This document shows positions 20,859 to 32,740 of a DNA stretch of 64,000 nt, piece after piece. Under the pieces are notes generated by a model. That model saw only the letters and a list, made by a program, of their open reading frames with translations. It searched no databases and had not been told where the DNA came from. Source of the stretch: Nyssa sinensis (Eukaryota; Streptophyta; Magnoliopsida; Cornales; Nyssaceae); NCBI GenBank assembly GCA_008638375.1, contig CM018051.1:29943344-30007343 (forward strand). The letters run 5' to 3'. The first letter of the stretch is position 1. Each line of letters starts with the position of its first letter. The position numbers and the translations under genes were made by a program.

Positions 20859-21150
20859 TTATTCTTTCCGTCCGTGCCAAGTGTGCCAAAAAGACTGCGG
20901 CGCAATGTCCCAAACCTTCTGAACACTCCTCCTTACACACCCCTTTCCATCCCCGCAAGAACTCCAACACCGAATTAGGTTAAGTCTAGAATCTAAAAGT
21001 GAAAGAAGACACCACAAATCTCTTTCCACTGAGTAGTGAAAAAACAAATGACTGATGTTTTCTTCCTTCTCTTGACACATGTAGCATTTGCAATTTGTAG
21101 TCCCTTTTTTAAAGATTATCTATTGTAAAAAGTGCCTCCCATGGGGTTGA
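20859..21150 (-). pseudogene. LINE reverse transcriptase C-terminal remnant (zf-RVT region)
   Basis: The minus-strand frame reads CYMCQEKEENISHLFFHYSV, then RDLWCLLSLLDS and QKVWDIAPQSFWHTWHG. This is the zinc-binding C-terminal region of plant LINE reverse transcriptases (usual C-x2-C...HLF-HC...LW); the Cys after HLFFH is Tyr here. Upstream on the same strand FTIDNL is visible, and the frame continues on the far side of the solo LTR at 24432. Strongly degraded. Confidence 0.75.
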
Positions 21151-24100
21151 TGTCACGACTTGAAACCCACCCTGTGCGGATCTCGTATCGCGACTGCCAC
21201 CCTTCGGCCTGAGGGCCTTGGGCAAGGCTCACATAAGTAACAGTATCGGACAGCGGTGCGGCCTGTGGTTGCGGAAGCGTGAAAAACTTTTTCTTTTCTT
21301 TCCTTATTTAAATCTTTCGCACATCCGCCCAGTACCGCCACTCTTCATAATGGTACACATGAATATATATTCAGAGAGTAAATAAAATTCTAAAGTTTTA
21401 TACACAATACATATTCATTTGCCCTTCGAGACTTAATTATATAACGTTTACATATTGTCTATAACCAAAACGACTAATTATAAGTCTTGGTGCTTCTCAA
21501 AATCTGCTAATTCTGTAATGAGCTTCCTGCGCCCTTCCACAAAATGAGCATAGATCAAACACTTTCTTCATCAAAAACCAGAACTTGCTTTCTATCACCT
21601 GAAAAGGGGACGGATAAAATCCGGGTAAGCTAATCTAAGCTTGTGAGTAATTCCTGCATTTGTCATGGGGTTTCAATTGGCAATGGTTTAGCACATGACA
21701 GTTCATAAAATACTCATTACCAATTGCTCGTACATTTAGAACACATAATATGTGCATTCTTAAAACAAATAGCTTTGAAACATTTAAAGTATTCAAGCTA
21801 AACATGTACTTCTTCAAGTAAAACATATGAACTTCAAAACACTTAGAAATGCATAGAAAAATAAGGGTAAAAACCAGCTTTCATTTTTCACACGTGTCAT
21901 CTTATCACTTTCATTAGTAGAATCCGTTTCGAACCGGACTCCCGTCTTGCTACAATGGAGATATCTCATGCCTAGGGGATTAGATCTACCTGGTATTTTA
22001 CGTGTCATAGTTGAATTTCAAGGAAACTCAATGTCGCATGTAGTGCTTATGCACAAGTTATTCTTGCTTTATCTGTGGCAACAAGAGGTATAAAACACTT
22101 ACAAATAGATGCTATTTAAAAGCATTAAAACATCACCTCCCTGTAGTTGCATTTAAAACATACAACATATAACTTCTTTAATAGAACTTCAAACACTTGG
22201 AATAATCAAATTCAGAATATTTAAAGAAACTGGCATTTTACTTTGACATGTTAAATATTTCTGAAGAAGATAAAACATTTACTGAGCATGTCACAATAGA
22301 GTTTATAAGAGCAAAATATTTTAAAAACAAAAGTCATGTAACACTGAATTTAATATTCAAACTTCAGATATTTTGAACTTAAAACTTCTTCAAATCCATG
22401 GAGTTAAATCTCCACTTCTAATGTAGGGTTACTCACCTTATACTTTAAGGTTGGCTCTACTGCGGTGCCTTTCGTTTCCCCTTTGTAGTTCCTAAGAACA
22501 ATTCATAAATAATTTATTAACTTCATATGTACTTCAAATATCTCCTCTTGATCTTCTTAATTTATGCTTAGATCCTAATTTTATTTTAGGCTTAGTTCTT
22601 TGAAGTATACTCTTCTGGTAGCTTCATTAAATCATAAGATTTGATTTTATTACTTTACGTGTCGCATTTATTCGTACTTCATTTCATAATATGCACCTCA
22701 CCATTGGGTCCGGAATGCCGGAGAAAGTCAATTTAGAGCTTCTTGGGTTTCCATTTGGCTTTAGGGGTACCAGGGGCAAAATGGTAATTTAGACTTTAAC
22801 GTGTCTTATTTTTTCGCAGTCCCGTCTCATAAAATGGACCCCACCATTGGATTCAGAACGTCCAAAATAGTCAAAATACACTATTTATTTATTTTATTTG
22901 GACTTTATTTGACCCATTTTCAACTTAGGGGTATTTTTGAAATATTTCTCATTTAAATATATTAATTTAATCTTAATTTAATTTCTGTTGGGCCATAGTG
23001 AAATTTTCCAAAAGTTCTGGGGTCAAACTCTAATTTCTTAACTTTTCGGTCTGAACCAGTGGGCTTCTTTCATTTTTAAGTGAATCGGTCCAGGGTTTCA
23101 TTGAACCAACCAGTTTGATCGGTTCAACACGTAATGCTGATGTATGATGACGTCATCCCTAACATTTTAAATTTAAAAACTTAACCAAACCTCGTAGTTT
23201 TGAATGACCCAAACCCTAATAAAAAACATCGGGTCAGGACCCGACCCGAGGTCCGACCCATAACCCTTACTATTCATCATCCTTATAGTTTTCCCCCGAC
23301 TCACCCTCACTGTAGCCCTAATTTTGGGTTTCATTTTTTTCCCAATTTCGTGCGTTTTTAATCACCGATTCTCTCTGCTCTTGAGTGACATGAATTCCTG
23401 AGGGTTTAACCTATCCTTTGGCATTCATTTGAAACCTTAAAACTAACCTAAATGCTCGGTCTAAGACATGATAACCGAACCTGCAACTCCATGATAAACC
23501 CTTATTTCATCACCAATTCCAGTAGGGTTTGGCTCAACGTGACCCTTATGACATGGGTGTTCGATCCTTATTCTCAAAATCGGGTTTAGGAGTCTAAAAC
23601 TGGGACTGGGTTTCATGACCAAAACCTGCAACTCAGGTTTTAGGGCTCATTCTTTGAGATTTTCGATCGCGGTCTAACATTTTTAAGACATTAAGGTGGT
23701 CTAGTTTAGGTTCTAATACACAAATTTAGGTTCGGTTTACTTTGATTCAGTCGTGCACCAACATCTCAGAATTTTTGTTCAATCTGATTTTCTAAATTTC
23801 TCACTCAATTTTACATGGTTTTCAATCATTATTCTCGCAAATTAAAGCTTATACTATGTAATTTAAGATTCTATACTTTCATGCTTTAAATTAGAAACAT
23901 AATTTAACCAAAATTTACTTGTTTGGCTGTTTTCCAAATTTTCCTTCTTCAGTTCCTATCCTTCCTCAGTTTCTTGCCACTGCTTCTCTCACGTTTCTTC
24001 CTCTATTTCAAGCTCTCACTACCCTTTTATTTCCCTTCTCCACCGACCTTAAGGTCGGTGGCTCTTGCCACCTGCCATTTTGATTTTTTTGCATGAAGAA

Positions 24101-24295
24101 CACATCACATGGTTACTGCTTTCTCTTCATCATTCATTTTCATATGGAGAACAGTTGCATGCCTAATACAGCCACTAATTCTCTCTCCTTAATCTTCATT
24201 TCTCTCACTCATTTTAATCTCTTCTACTGCTTCTAGTTTTTTCTTATTTTACATTTCTCTTTCTTTTTATTTAATTCTCTTAGTTACCAATGTAA

Positions 24296-24339
<44 letters not shown>

Positions 24340-24431
24340 TGGGGTTCGGAACCGACCCCGTTATCTAAGGTCTCGGTCACTAATTAATATTTAGTGATTT
24401 AATGATTCTTAATCGGGTCAGGGTGTTACAG
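21151..24431 (-). mobile_element. solo LTR A (long-LTR, Tekay/Del-like family)
   Basis: A 3,281-bp unit starting TGTCACGACTTGAAACCC and ending GGGTCAGGGTGTTACA, flanked by the perfect 5-bp duplication GTTGA (21146-21150 and 24432-24436). The TG...CA ends and 5-bp duplication mark it as an LTR. No internal domain or second LTR is attached, so it is read as a solo LTR. Orientation is taken as minus because the reverse complement would start TGTAACACCC and end GGGTTTCAAGTCGTGACA, as Del/Tekay-type LTRs do. It holds a (TA)n run at 24299-24338. Confidence 0.85.
22437..22491 (-). other. exon-like block Y in LTR A
   Basis: On the minus strand an acceptor (TTCTTAG) is followed by 55 bases and the donor GTGAGTAA. 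One frame reads TTKGKRKAPQ then TAG, matching the lysine-rich KAPQ-stop tails of LTRs E and F, but shifted by a base relative to their acceptor. The preceding exon X seen in E and F is missing from A. Confidence 0.5.
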
Positions 24432-24461
24432 TTGACTAAGCAAAAAAAGCAACTCTCATAG
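24432..24461 (-). pseudogene. LINE remnant, part beyond solo LTR A
   Basis: The minus strand reads RVAFFA, a stop, then STPWEA across the insertion point into LFTIDNL at 21150. This restores the usual LINE pattern (VAFF-W...A...TIDNL). Element A therefore landed inside a LINE that was already a coding remnant. Confidence 0.6.
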
Positions 24462-25490
24462 CAATTTTGGCACATCGATTTTTTTTTCAATTTAATAATG
24501 TTGAAAATAGAAAAAAGGCGATTTTATTTTTTAAAATTTAATAATCTTAAGTAATTGAAGGGCATAATAGACATTTTATTATTTTGGTTTGAACCGTTTC
24601 TAACAAACTTTGACAAGGGAGGTCAGTGTCATTTCTCAAATCATAGGGGTCCATGTGTAATTTGATTAAACCTCAAAAGAGGTCAGTATAATTTACCCTT
24701 TTTTTAATAAGTAATTTGTATGCTCAATTGATTAAGCATATCATCCTGAGTGAAATTTTTGGAGCCACGTATTTGCCGGTGGTCAAACGTCAAAACCAAT
24801 TTCGGGTTAAATAGTATTAATGTTGATTCTATCCTAAGCAGTTGTTTTCCCTCTTGTTATTGAGACTAGGAATGCAAATGAGACGAGTCGAGTCGAGCTT
24901 TGAGTGTTCAAGTTGGGCTCATGAAAAATCAAGGCTCGACTTGAAACTTGAATTAGGCTCAAATATGTGCTTGATCTTTGACTTGTTTATAATTGAGGTA
25001 AGCTTGAGTTTAGCTTGAATCGAATTGAATATATAAACGAGCCTTGTTTGAGCTTGAGCTAAGTTTATTTTGATTTGGATTTATTTTAAAATTTTTTGTC
25101 CAATTTAAAAACAAACTTAATTCCAAATAATAAATACCAACTCACTAAAAAAAGCTTAAATTTTGTGTTTTTCTTAAGAAAAAAAAAAACACAATAATTT
25201 AGAATCAAGTTTTTTTATACTAAAATCAGTTTTCAATTTTAAAAACATTATTTATTACCAAAAAATGGCGAAACAAGTTCATAATTGGAGTACTACTCCA
25301 AAATAGTAGTAGTAGTAGTAGTAATAGAAAGGAGGAGGAACAACATCAGCAAAGTAAATGAACCAAAACAATACAAGTCAGGTGAAGCAGCTTCCTACTA
25401 ACAGTAATGAAGAATAGTGATTATTATTTGAACACCTACCTAGTGTGCAACCCTAAAACAAAATGAAGGAATCTAGGGTTAAGAGAGTAT
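24462..25490. other. AT-rich intron 4 sequence with repeat scraps
   Basis: Holds a GAGTCGAGTCGAGC / GAGCTTGAGC repeat scrap (24880-25060) of a kind common in plant genomes, a tRNA-derived-SINE-like GCTCAATTGATTAAGC at about 24730, and an (AGT)n run near 25306-25322. No coding frame supported. Confidence 0.5.
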
Positions 25491-28400
25491 TTATGTGTCA
25501 CGACCCAAAACCCACCCTATGCAGATTAGGGGTCCGTGACCGGGTTTGCGGCCCGTGGGCTGTTCCCCGCCAAGAGCATCTTAAACAGTAAATAATATTT
25601 AATGAGTGCATATTATAGTCATTAGTAAAGTCTAATGTCATCATCAGGTTATCATAATACATGCCCAAAATATGATTGTTTATAATACAGATCCTCAAAA
25701 TCACAAAACCAACAGGACTGTGGAGACATGGGAGAAGTTAAGACATTATAGTATTTAATCTATTACAAAACTTGTAAAAAGGGCTATCAGTAGCCAGTAG
25801 GCGTCTAGTCAACCTGTACGCCCAATGTTACCCCCCCTTTTATATCTTGTTGTCCTAAAAAAAAGAAATGAAATTGGAGTGAGCTAACGAAACTCAGTAA
25901 GTAAGATCTTGGCTTTGCCATGGGTCAGGATTAGTCTACAAGAATATAGAAGAACAAGATAATCATATAGCTAGTCACCAAGATAAAGCAATAATGTCTC
26001 GAGGGTCCAAAAAGGCTTATCCCAAAATAAGGTACAAGAAAGTAATGACAGATTCATGCAAAATGGGATCTAGCCTAACATGATATTTTGCTGCCACAAC
26101 AAATACGTTAGCCAATCAAAAGTGTATCATGCTTGCAATAATATGATCATTTACAGGGTATAAAAATATGATCATCCAACGAATACAACAAATATCATTA
26201 TCGAGTTCTAATACTACAGATGCGTAAACAACTAGGGCTCGGCATACCCCAAAAAGCACTTATCCAAGTGGGGTTCCAACTGAAGGGTTTGCTGGTCTGA
26301 TAGAGTTCTTAGGCGCCCATTTGCAACCTCGCCCGAACCACAGGGGTTTGTTGGTCTTGACAGCGCCCTCACACGCCCGGCTCCAGCCTCGCCTGAACCA
26401 CTAGATAGCACCAGAGCTCTTTCATCTCGAGTCCCCGAAGGACACATATGACCCCAAAGGGTCCACCACGTAATATGTGAATAGATGGGCTATTGTGACC
26501 GAGCACATAATGAATATCATGATTATCTACATTCCATACAAGATGTACAATCGTATGAAACAATCAATATCACAATCAACGAGTTATAAAGTTAGTGGAA
26601 CAACAAGATCTCCAACAACAAGATATATCACAAGATCATGACATGGTATAAATATGCTCAAGTATTAACAAATCAAGATCACAAAATGATATAGGCAAGC
26701 AAGTCAAATCAAAAGTACATGCATGAATAAATAATCACAAGTCGATTGGCATCAAATCAGAGAAATCAAGTTCATTAGGTAGCGATAGAGTACAAATATG
26801 GTAGCATTTAAAAATAAATATGACTGGCTGGGAATAACCTATATTAAAGCGTAGGAGTTACTTACCTCAGTTTCCTAGTATCACATTCTCATACGGGTAC
26901 CATTATTGTTATTCCACAGCTTCTTTTCATTTCCATTACTTAGGTGATCCTATAATCATAGATCCAACAATATTGCATTGTGAATTAGTACTCACTTTAA
27001 TCTCAATTATTGTTATGCATTGTTGTAAGTTCCTTTGAACTTAGCCTATTCAATTAAGGATTTTTAATTTCACATTTATTGAGTTTCAACTTAGGCTACT
27101 AAATTTCTTAAGTAAGCTTAGTAGCGGTCAGAATTATAATTAAAGTCACCTAGACTTCATTCGTTATCAATCAATCACGTTTTTTACCTTAAGCACAATG
27201 GTAATTTTTTCATTCTTGCCTCGGACCCTATCGTGGTCCTTAGAATATTTGTTGTCACGCCCCAAATTTTCACAAACTTGGGGTGTGAGCGGAAACGAAA
27301 TAAGAAAAGGAAATAAAGGGACATTTTAAATGGATTTAATTGGACATACATTCATTTCCTTCAACATATATATATATATATATACATGTGAGTCACATTC
27401 AATAATTACTTCCTACATGTCATTTGGGCTTAATCCCTTACATCACAAAACATGCCCCAAGGACTAAATATACTTCCAAGTCCTTTTCCTCTCCTTCTTT
27501 CAAGACTTCATCAAGTCTCAAGTACCCGAAGCGTTATCTGTAATATGATATACCATGAATGGGTCAGCGCAACTGCTGGTATGACACAATGCTAATGCAA
27601 GGAACAAAATTAAGGTGTGGCATGTGCAAGTGTACATTTATATCTACATGCCATTCAAATCATCCATACATCGACACAACGCATTATCAATAGGCGTAAC
27701 ACACCCATGCAAAATCTATGCCACACCCATGTCTCACTTTACGGTCCTTCCCCGCTGGCATGAGTACCAATCGTATGTCTCACTTCACGGTACGTCCCCG
27801 TTAGCATGAGTACCAATGGCCAATTTTGGGTTTTTCACCACAAGATCTACACCCTTATAATGCACAGCACCAAGTGCTCAACCCACACTATGTTTCAAGG
27901 AATTACACCATGCCAACATGCTTTGATTTCACCATGCCACAATGCAATCTCAATGAAGCATTTTATTCACACATGAAGGATGCTTTAAATAATGCATTAT
28001 ACTTAAAACAATAATAACATTTGAATCACAAAACTCCTTCCTCGTGTATGTATGCTATACACAATCAATTCAAACACATGCTCAACTTACATATTCACAA
28101 TTTTAATGATTCTCGAGAAACATAAATCACATAATGTACCAACACATAGAATATATACATAGTCATGGTTCACGTTTTTCACTTTACCAAGCTCTCAAAG
28201 AGTAACAAAGAACACATAAGCACATAAACAATCAACTTGAGGTTTTTTTTCAAGGCAACTATAGCCTATTTGATTTTCTAACATCAAATAAACATATGAA
28301 TCATTCAATCAACATAGAAATTACTCCTAATCTTAATCTTATTCCTTACTTAGCAAAATATCATACTTGGAAGGGTTTGTCTCAACCCTAGGGAGTTGTG

Positions 28401-30125
28401 TCTGCTACGCAGTCAAACCAATCGGTGATAACGCAGTCCTCTTACTATATTTGTCTAGAAGGTCAACTTGCCTTCTCCTTTTCTCTTGGTGTTCCTATGA
28501 TTCAGGAAACTCATCTCAATCTATATATATCTATATACTCATGTTATTCATCAAATTTTGTCTCTTTACTATTGATATCTTTTTTACTCGAATAGACTCT
28601 ACTATTGAATCCGGAATGTCGAACAAAGTCAGTTTAGGCTTTCACGAAATTCAGTTCGAATTTCGGTACTAAAAAGGGCAAAACAGTCATTTTGTACTTT
28701 TACGGTTTCTTACTTCTCGAGACCTCTTTTTGCAAATCGGACTCCAAGGTTGAGCCCGGAATGCTCGAAATAATAAAAATTTACTATTCTTTTTTTTTAT
28801 CGGAGTTTGTTGAACTACTTTTCGATTTAGGGGCATTTTGATAATTTCACCTCTTAAATTATTTAAATTAAATATTATTTTATTACTCGGGTCAATTCAC
28901 AGTTAACCATAAATTCTGGGCACAATTTCTAATTTCACAAAGTTCTATTTTTAATTTGAAATAGTCAACAATAATTAAATCTAACCTTTGTCTGGCTGTA
29001 GTCGAGTGTCACAAGGCCCCCAATCATGTCTTGCTCCGGCCTCCAACTGGGTATCTTTCCACTCAAGCCACCACTAAAGCCCCGTCGGAACCACCACCTG
29101 CACAGTTGACTGTCATGTAAACTACTGCTCACACAAATCCCTCCTCCAATATCAACTACTAAATTTAGCCACAACCACACAACATCATATCTCTCGAACC
29201 TTAATCAACATCTGAATACTAAGGTCCTGCATATCCGCCTGAACCCTTGTTGTAGTGTAACTTCCAGAATCACTAGACATATGTGGCATTTTCTAATTTT
29301 TCTTCATCAAGTGTGGCTGTTCATTTCCAAATTTGCTAGCCATAGCAGCAACCCATAAGTGCAAGTATTGGCATTTATCTCCTTGACCAGATATCAGAGC
29401 AAAACCAGAATCATATACTAACTTTAGAATAGTTTCTCCACTTGAAAAATCATTAGACCCTCCAACCAATTAGCTACCTTCTCATTTTCTCTTTTTTTTT
29501 TTCTCCATTTTCTCCTGCACCGCTACATCTGCTGCACTCTAATGGCAGCAATACTCCATCAATCTCTCCCTCTCCCCATATTTATCACAACAACCCATCA
29601 GGTCCTCCAATCCATCCAGTGCCAGCCTGATCAGTAGACTCGAGAGCAACAACTTCCTCACTTTTTCCCCCAGTTCATCTCCAAATTTTTCTAGCAGCTT
29701 TGGCTGTACTAATTTCTCTCTCTCAGTCGTCTGCTTTCTCTTCTCACTCTCTCTTTTCTCAATTTTTTTTCCTTTCTTTCTCACTCTTCATTTCCTCCGT
29801 ATTGCCGCTGTAGAGACTTGAAAAAAAAATAAAAATAAAAATGACATAAGACGCGAACGGACACCCAGAGACGGTAAAACAAATAATACTGATATCGAGT
29901 CGGCTTTATGCCAACTTTATTGACATTCGCAATTAATATATGAAAAATAAAATAAATGTAAAGTATGGCATATATAGATCTGTGGTGAAAAAAAAAATAG
30001 AAAGTAAATAAACTAAGATAAGATAAGAAAGGCAAGAGAAGGTCGGTGCTCAATCCAGAAGGTCGTAGAAGCCAAAGAGGGAGAAAATTCGAGAGGCAAC
30101 CGACACTTCTGGACTATCTTTCTCT

Positions 30126-30189
<64 letters not shown>
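30126..30189. repeat. (TG)n(TA)n microsatellite in C 5' LTR
   Basis: Compound dinucleotide tract. The partner tract in the 3' LTR (about 40038-40082) is shorter, so it changed length after insertion. Confidence 0.9.
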
Positions 30190-30193
<4 letters not shown>

Positions 30194-32389
30194 GGGAGAT
30201 TGATATATCTCGGTAGAAAAATTAGAGAGAACAGAGAGATTGATTGAGTATTGCCGAGAGCAGTATGGTTCGGAAGGGTGAACGCCCTCGCTGCAAGCGA
30301 TCAATTCTAGATTTGGTTCAGCAAGGTTCCGTAAGCACCATTGATCACTGAGTTGGACTTCGAAGCTGAAGTCCCTGCGGCTAAGACGATTCGTCGGGTT
30401 AAAATCGAGCGATTAGATTTTCTGATTCGATCGTATCCGTGTTTGGAGGTGATCGATGGGTGTATTGGTGTAACATTGGAGACATATACGGCAAGAAAAG
30501 GTAGGAATTGGAGATGCAGAGGCCGATTCAGGAGAAGCTCTACAACAGGTATATATTTTTGTATTTGTGTAATGGTGGAAAGAGGGAAACGACAACAGCA
30601 GCGCACAACAGCGGGGGGAGAAGACAAGCTCTGTCACTATCTCTTCTGTTTTGGGTTGTAAGAATCACGTTTGATGCATATAATGGGCACGAGCTCTGAT
30701 TTGGTTGTTGCACTATTGTATCTTTGGGCGTTGAGATTGAGTAGGTGTGCAGCGAAGTTACTGGAAACAGGGATATGTGTATGGTTGTGTTTGTGTAGCG
30801 GTGCGGTAGGAGAGGATTCTGCCATGAGGATTGGTTTAAGCAGCATGTTGGTGTTGGGTTGAATTGATGGAAACGGAGGATCCCTAGCAGTAGCGTAGTA
30901 GCAGCAAGTATGGACGAAACAGAACTTGGTTAATTTAGCAAATATTCAGAATTGATGAGATAAGTGATTGGGTTTGGGAGTGAGATAGCAGTAGCGGCGC
31001 AGTAGTGTAGCGGTGAAATTTGTTGGGATTTCTTGTTCAGGTTGTGTGTCACATCCCGAACCCCACCCTACGCGGATGTCGAGGACGTGACTGCCAGTCG
31101 GTCGCGACGCGACCAACCAAAGGCAAATTCCGAACTTTCCGACGAATTGCACTCCAACTGTAGGGTCAGATGCAGCGGAATTTAAAACTTTTTCTTTGTG
31201 TCACGGGAATGCAACTCACTTATCCACCATAAAGGTATGTACCACAGAGCAAGTCTAAATCCAAAACAATTAACAGTTCTAAGTTCAGAGCATATCTAAA
31301 ATCAGGCATATACTACAGAGCAGATCTAATATCTTTAGAGTACCGTTTATATCCATGAGCCATAATTACCTATCCAGTACATGTAAATCAGGTTAGCCGT
31401 ATCATATCACTCACCTGAATAACAGAATCAGTCCACAAGAATCCAGTCTCTACAGATCAGTGCCGTCAGATCCTTTACTTGAAGTGCCACTCGGCCTATC
31501 ATGTCATATCATGGTGTCTTCTAATCCATCAGAGATAATCCCTGAAAAATGTTAGGGAATGGGGTGAGCTTCGAAAAGCCCAGTGAGTAACACAGGTTCC
31601 CTGTCATGGGTTTCAAACCCGATCTTGTTTATAAATCACAAGGATAGTTCAATCACTTAGGAATAACAGTTTTATAGATCTACTTGAATACAGTTTAAGT
31701 AGAATAAAACGAGACTGAACTAAACAGAACAACAAATCAGAACAGACGGAACAGTGCATGATGCCAATATATCAATCGAGAGTATAGGCCATTAATTCAA
31801 TATTAGAACAGGTCAGTACTGGGCGGAATATAACAGGGCATAACAAACAATATATCAGTTAGGCACAAAATCAAGCCTACTTATGCCAGACCGCTCATAA
31901 TCAGAATGGTACCCAGAGTCAGACACATCATAACAGAACAAAATCAGACAGACCACAAAACAGAACAAGACAGACCGAACAAAACAATAGTAAGACGGGA
32001 CAAAATCATGCCGCGTACAATACAGTATAAAAGTTTGCATTTAAAAACATGTATTCAGACAGTATAACTTTTAAAACCGTACAGTGCATCAAAATACAGT
32101 ATCTAGGCAGTAACTTATATACCAAGTCAAGAATCCGGACAGATCATAACGGAACTGGACCATATATCAATCAAGACAGACAGATCATTAACGGACGGAA
32201 CACAACGGAATCAGACGGAACAAAACACCAGTTCAAGTCACAGGTAAACAATCAAGACAGACAGGTCATTAACGGACGGAACATAACAGAATCAGACAGA
32301 ACAATACGTCAATCAAAACAAGGACATATCAGTAACGGACAGACCATGAAACGGATAGATCATAATGGACGGAACAAAACGGAACAATA

Positions 32390-32740
32390 TTAATCAGGAC
32401 AAGTCATATCGGAACTGAACATGATGGAACAAAATGGTACAATATCAATCAGGTCAAGACATATCAGGACTGAACAAGTCGGGACAAAACGGTACAATAT
32501 CAATCAGATCAAGTCATGACGGAAACAAACGGTACAATATCAATCAGGACAAATCATATCAGGACTGAACATGACGGAACAAAACGGAACAATACATCAA
32601 TCAGAACAAGACATATCGGAGCTGAACATGTCGGAACAAAGCAGAACAATACATCAATCAGAACAAGACATATCGGAACTGAACATGTCGGAACAAAGCG
32701 GAACAATATATCAATCAGGACAAGGCATATCGTACATTAA
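32390..32740. repeat. 57-bp tandem array in B
   Basis: Units start GAACATG-CGGAACAAA and include CAATCAGAACAAGACATATC. The last three starts are at 32567, 32624 and 32681, exactly 57 apart; earlier copies are more diverged, and GACAGA/GGAACA-rich sequence extends back to about 31900. Because 57 is divisible by 3, the array keeps frames open (repeated SIRTRHI); these are not genes. Confidence 0.9.

Noticed and set aside
28446..28453. 8-bp match ATATTTGT to the left flank of J as a target duplication
   Set aside because: The true right end of J with TTTGT is at 49418; the bases before 28446 are not an LTR terminus, so the match is probably chance.
29390..29410. primer-site-like GATATCAGAGCAAAACC in K
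   Set aside because: Only partly like TGGTATCAGAGC, and no LTR end lies beside it.
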